NCBI GenBank assembly: GCA_034190325.1
Contig: JAXHST010000023.1
Span: 1-16,357 of the forward strand
Length of the DNA stretch: 16,357 bases
Source of the DNA: UBA287 sp034190325
GTDB lineage: Archaea > Thermoplasmatota > UBA186 > UBA287
Direction: 5' to 3'
In this document: one piece after another, positions 14,358 to 16,357 of the stretch
Numbering within the stretch: position 1 is the first letter of the stretch
Layout of the letters: every line of letters begins with the position of its first letter
Notes under the pieces: generated by a model
Database searches by the model: none
What the model was told of the DNA's origin: nothing
What the model saw: the letters and a program-made list of their open reading frames with translations, nothing else
Made by a program: the position numbers and the translations under genes

Positions 14358-14633
14358 CTATTCACCTCCCATTTTTCTCCTTCTCCAGCTATCGCCCATG
14401 TCCAGCTTTGTTATTTTAACGTTCGAAGGATCTATAGGAAAAGAAACAGCTGTACCATCTGTCTTTTTTACAGTTATACCCTCTATTACGACTTTTCCAT
14501 CCTTTACTTCGCTAACCTTGCCGCTCTGCCCTTTGAATATTCCTCTAACGATCTCAACAGTATCACCTGACCTAACTCCAAAGGTTCTTTTATGATACTG
14601 CTCCCTCAGCTTTCTATCAAGATTCGCTCTCAT
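14358..14633 (-). CDS. rpl24: Large subunit ribosomal protein uL24, N-terminally short
   Basis: uL24 is an assembly initiator protein of the large subunit. The product has the core KLREQYHKRTFGVRSGDTVE, the KOW motif IVRGIFKGQSGKVSEVKDGK, and the archaeal ending DGTAVSFPIDPSNVKITKL then DMGDSWRRRK. It is only 91 residues long, where archaeal uL24 usually has about 115-125 and begins with a basic arm (consensus like KQPRKQRKALYNAPLH). That arm is missing here. The ATG at 14633 overlaps the uL14 stop (ATGA) and has GGTGA nearby. The longer frame up to 14669 adds 12 residues that do not resemble the missing arm. Confidence 0.93.
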   Translation of the reverse strand: MRANLDRKLREQYHKRTFGVRSGDTVEIVRGIFKGQSGKVSEVKDGKVVIEGITVKKTDGTAVSFPIDPSNVKITKLDMGDSWRRRKMGGE

Positions 14634-15028
14634 ATTATCACCGTGCTTGCAGCCGCGACTGTTGGCCATCTGTCTGCAGCCTCTCTGGCCACAGGGCCCT
14701 TTATCGTTGTTCCTCTGATTTCCCCTTTATTGTTTGTGAGCACAACCGCATTTGATTCAAATGAGATCATAATCCCATCCGGTCTCCTGTACGGCCTCTT
14801 CTGCCTCACTATGACAGCATTGGCAACCTCTTTCTTAAGCTCAGGCCTGCCTTTTTTAACCGAGACAACAACAAGATCCCCGACGCCTCCTGAGGCATAC
14901 CTCCTATGTGTGCCATGATAGCCCATGACCTCTATTATCTGAACCATTCTTGCTCCGCTGTTGTCTATGCACTGAACCACAGAGCCTCTTGATAGCCCCC
15001 TGGTGATCCTCGCAGCAACACCCTTCAT
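14630..15028 (-). CDS. rpl14: Large subunit ribosomal protein uL14
   Basis: uL14 is a conserved large-subunit protein at the subunit interface, near the binding site of release and anti-association factors. The 132-residue product has VQCIDNSGARMVQIIEVMGY, GVGDLVVVSVKKGRPELKKE, AVIVRQKRPYRRPDGIMISF and the archaeal ending GPVAREAADRWPTVAAAS. The ATG at 15028 overlaps the uS17 stop as ATGA and follows GGAGGTGA by four bases. An upstream in-frame extension to 15079 reads through uS17 and is not supported. Length is normal. Confidence 0.97.
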   Translation of the reverse strand: MKGVAARITRGLSRGSVVQCIDNSGARMVQIIEVMGYHGTHRRYASGGVGDLVVVSVKKGRPELKKEVANAVIVRQKRPYRRPDGIMISFESNAVVLTNNKGEIRGTTIKGPVAREAADRWPTVAAASTVII

Positions 15029-15345
15029 TCCGTCACCTCCACAACAACGAAAGCAACGGTCTTTGAGAGAGGTCTGCACTCTGCTATCTTTACCCTGTCA
15101 CCGACCTTCGCGTTTATGCATGGTGGGTTGTGTGCAGGTATCTTAGATCTTCTCTTTTCAAACCTCTCATACTTTCTCAAGTAGAATAGCCTGTCCCGCT
15201 CCACGACCACGGTCCTATTCATCTTATCACTCACTACCTTACCCTCAAGGATCTTACCCCTGACCCTGAGGTGCCCATGATATGGGCACAGTTCATCATC
15301 ACACTTTTCCCTGGTATTCGATCCTATTCCTATGTTCTCTGGCAT
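15025..15345 (-). CDS. rps17: Small subunit ribosomal protein uS17
   Basis: uS17 is an early 16S-binding protein with an OB fold. The 106-residue product has the archaeal N-terminal part CDDELCPYHGHLRVRGKILE, the uS17 signature GKVVSDKMNRTVVVERD, YLRKYERFEKRRSKIPAHNP and the ending VGDRVKIAECRPLSKTVAFV. The ATG is one base after the Rpp29 stop, with GGAGGA seven bases upstream. It overlaps uL14 by four bases. Confidence 0.97.
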   Translation of the reverse strand: MPENIGIGSNTREKCDDELCPYHGHLRVRGKILEGKVVSDKMNRTVVVERDRLFYLRKYERFEKRRSKIPAHNPPCINAKVGDRVKIAECRPLSKTVAFVVVEVTE

Positions 15346-15346
15346 T

Positions 15347-15622
15347 TTATATTCCTCCTCTCTCCTCTCTATTTCTTTTAGCTTTAATCAGCATATCGCG
15401 CTTACTGGCATGCTTACGATCATGCACCCTTTCCCACAACCTTTTTCTTATATTCTTACCCTCTATGATCCTATCTTTGGTACGTATAACAGAAACCTCT
15501 TTTGGTAACATTATCACCTTTTTCTCTCTCTTCAGAGCGAGCATATTCTTCGTTTCGTCTATTATTCTGCCCTCAAAAGAAATACCAAAAGCATCAACCA
15601 CAGCATCCTCTCCAATGATCAT
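15347..15622 (-). CDS. rnp1: Ribonuclease P protein component 1 (Rpp29/Pop4)
   Basis: Rpp29 is a protein subunit of archaeal RNase P, the ribozyme that cuts 5' leaders from tRNA precursors. The 91-residue product shows the Sm-like barrel: a first strand pair GEDAVVDAFGISFEGRIIDE, then ETKNMLALKREKKVIMLPKE, and VIRTKDRIIEGKNIRKRLWE. A basic C-terminal tail (ASKRDMLIKAKRNREERG) follows. The length suits a compact archaeal member. Its ATG overlaps the aIF1 stop by four bases, and uS17 starts one base after its own stop. The location between sui1 and rps17 is standard in archaea and supports the call. Confidence 0.93.
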   Translation of the reverse strand: MIIGEDAVVDAFGISFEGRIIDETKNMLALKREKKVIMLPKEVSVIRTKDRIIEGKNIRKRLWERVHDRKHASKRDMLIKAKRNREERGGI

Positions 15623-15933
15623 TTTTTAATACCCTCTTCCATTTTGACATCATACCCTTTTGATGTCAGGAATTTTTTCGCTTTTTCTGCCTGTTCGCCC
15701 TGCAACTCTATCACGTTGTTCTTCAACGTTCCACCACAAGCGCATACAGACTTAAGCTCTTTCGTGAGAGCCTGCAGATCTATGTGCTTGCTGGTAAAGC
15801 CTGAGATAACCGTCACAGGCTTGCCATACTTACGCTTTGTCCTTGTTATTGTCAGCTTCTGCTGCTCCTTTGCTATCTCTCCACATATGCATAGCTCTTT
15901 TGGTAGTCCGCAGATGGGGCAGATCTCGCTCAT
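15619..15933 (-). CDS. sui1: Translation initiation factor aIF1 (SUI1 family)
   Basis: aIF1 binds the small subunit near the P site and enforces correct start-codon choice. The 104-residue product carries the archaeal N-terminal cysteine pairs CPICGLPKELCICGE, likely a small zinc-binding knuckle. The SUI1 domain follows: KLTITRTKRKYGKPVTVISG, LQALTKELKSVCACGGTLKN and the end IELQGEQAEKAKKFLTSKGY. It overlaps uL29 by four bases upstream and Rpp29 by four downstream. Its presence in the ribosomal operon is conserved in archaea. Confidence 0.97.
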   Translation of the reverse strand: MSEICPICGLPKELCICGEIAKEQQKLTITRTKRKYGKPVTVISGFTSKHIDLQALTKELKSVCACGGTLKNNVIELQGEQAEKAKKFLTSKGYDVKMEEGIKK

Positions 15934-16124
15934 CTCTGTTTTACCTCTCTCTCTACAGTGAGTATTCTTGCTATGTTCTTCCTCAGCTCTCTTATGCGCA
16001 TCGTGTTGCTTGTGGTTCCACCCATCGCAACAACCCCGCGCTCACGTAGCAGTTCCATTCTCATATCTTCTAAGGTTTTAGCCCTATCCTCTTCACTCAT
16101 CGCTCTTGTCTCCTTTGCTTTCAT
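15930..16124 (-). CDS. rpl29: Large subunit ribosomal protein uL29
   Basis: uL29 is a small two-helix protein at the peptide exit tunnel rim, close to where SRP and the Sec channel dock. The 64-residue product has the family pattern MSEEDRAKTLEDMRMELLRE, then RIRELRKNIARILTVERE. The middle GGTTSNTMRIRELRKNIARI carries the loop-and-second-helix motif (N-I-R-x-x-R-K-x-I-A-R type). The ATG overlaps the stop of the upstream reading frame by four bases (ATGA). Position between rps3 and sui1 is the usual one. Confidence 0.95.
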   Translation of the reverse strand: MKAKETRAMSEEDRAKTLEDMRMELLRERGVVAMGGTTSNTMRIRELRKNIARILTVEREVKQR

Positions 16125-16357
16125 TTATCACTTGCCTCCTGATTCTCTTTATCTTTGTCTTTAGCCTCTGTCTCCTGATTCTCTTTATCTTTGTCTTTAG
16201 CCTCTGTCTCCTGATTCTCTTTATCTTTAGCTTTAACCTCTGTCTCCTGATTCTCTTTATCTTTAGCTTTAACCTCTGTCTCCTGATTCTCTTTATCTTT
16301 AGCTTTAACCTCTGTCTCCTGATTCTCTTTATCTTTAGCTTTAACCTCTGTCTCCTG
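16121..16357 (-). CDS. C-terminal repeat tail of a ribosomal-cluster protein, presumably uS3 (5' part outside window)
   Basis: The last 78 residues of a protein are visible; the rest lies beyond the window edge. They consist of six copies of a 12-residue unit, four QETEVKAKDKEN followed by two QETEAKDKDKEN, then QEASDK and the stop. No uS3 domain sequence is present, so the identity rests on position: rps3 is the conserved gene directly before rpl29 in archaea, and archaeal uS3 often carries a variable charged C-terminal extension. The stop overlaps the uL29 start as ATGA, which fits the coupling seen across the cluster. The tail has mixed charge, is slightly acidic and is probably disordered. 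Confidence 0.72.
   Translation of the reverse strand, partial: QETEVKAKDKENQETEVKAKDKENQETEVKAKDKENQETEVKAKDKENQETEAKDKDKENQETEAKDKDKENQEASDK
16142..16357 (-). repeat. At least six tandem copies of a 36-bp coding repeat
   Basis: On the plus strand the shared start GATTCTCTTT recurs at 16141, 16177, 16213, 16249, 16285 and 16321, exactly 36 bp apart. In the coding register the units run from 16357 down to 16142. The four distal units are identical. The two nearest the stop carry TTTGTCTTTAGCC in place of TTTAGCTTTAACC, giving AKDKDK rather than VKAKDK in the protein. The array continues out of the window, so copy number is a minimum. There are no unique spacers, and the frame stays open, so this is a coding tandem repeat and not a CRISPR array. 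Confidence 0.97.

Noticed and set aside
14634..14669. N-terminal extension of uL24
   Set aside because: The 12 extra residues read through the uL14 gene and do not resemble the archaeal uL24 arm. The ATG at 14633 has coupling overlap and a ribosome-binding site.
16128..16130. Stop codon of the presumed uS3 at 16128
   Set aside because: That TGA is in a frame with stops inside every repeat unit. The open repeat frame ends at the TGA at 16123-16121, overlapping the uL29 start.
16142..16357. CRISPR array (regular 36-bp repeats)
   Set aside because: The units are contiguous with no unique spacers, are multiples of three and keep one open frame that ends at the uL29 start.

Overview
The window is archaeal chromosomal DNA. 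The evidence is the archaeal/eukaryotic-type ribosomal proteins eL32, eL19 and eS4, archaeal SecY, AdkA-type adenylate kinase, Cbf5 with a PUA domain, the RNase P subunit Rpp29, aIF1/SUI1, a class I CCA-adding enzyme and a DUF106 (EMC3-like) membrane protein. GGAGGTG/GGTGAT ribosome-binding sites and ATGA stop/start overlaps run throughout. An oxygen-sensitive class III ribonucleotide reductase suggests an anaerobe or a facultative one. I cannot assign the lineage securely. The lack of rpl34e and rpl14e in the SecY-distal cluster fits several euryarchaeal or DPANN-like groups.

Layout. (1) 1-2318, minus strand: an nrdD gene followed by a small CxxC redoxin cut by the window edge. (2) 2403-2435: a compact AT-rich divergent promoter with short direct and inverted repeats. 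(3) 2436-4771, plus strand: a putative winged-helix protein, then thpR (2',3'-cyclic phosphodiesterase/RNA ligase family), then cca, all tightly packed. (4) 4772-5005: the only real spacer, between convergent transcription units, with no confidently assigned gene. (5) 5006-16357, minus strand: one long, almost gapless ribosomal/secretion cluster. In transcription order it runs uS3 (5' end outside the window), uL29, aIF1, Rpp29, uS17, uL14, uL24, eS4, uL5, uS14, uS8, uL6, eL32, eL19, uL18, uS5, uL30, uL15, SecY, AdkA, DUF106, Cmk, Cbf5.

How the genes work together. The large cluster couples synthesis of both ribosomal subunits with start-codon selection (aIF1), tRNA 5' maturation (Rpp29), rRNA pseudouridylation (Cbf5), the Sec channel and a second insertase-like membrane protein, and two nucleoside monophosphate kinases. 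The plus-strand unit adds RNA end-processing functions. Nearly all junctions are 1-11 nt overlaps or gaps of a few nt, which implies translational coupling.

The core is a conserved archaeal locus rather than an accessory island, and I see no new defence, mobile or secondary-metabolism system. The least ordinary features are two unrelated in-frame tandem repeat expansions in tails of ribosomal-cluster proteins (a 21-bp unit in eL32, a 36-bp unit in the presumed uS3), the symmetrical promoter between nrdD and a possible regulator, an N-terminally short uL24, and the 234-nt spacer at 4772-5005.
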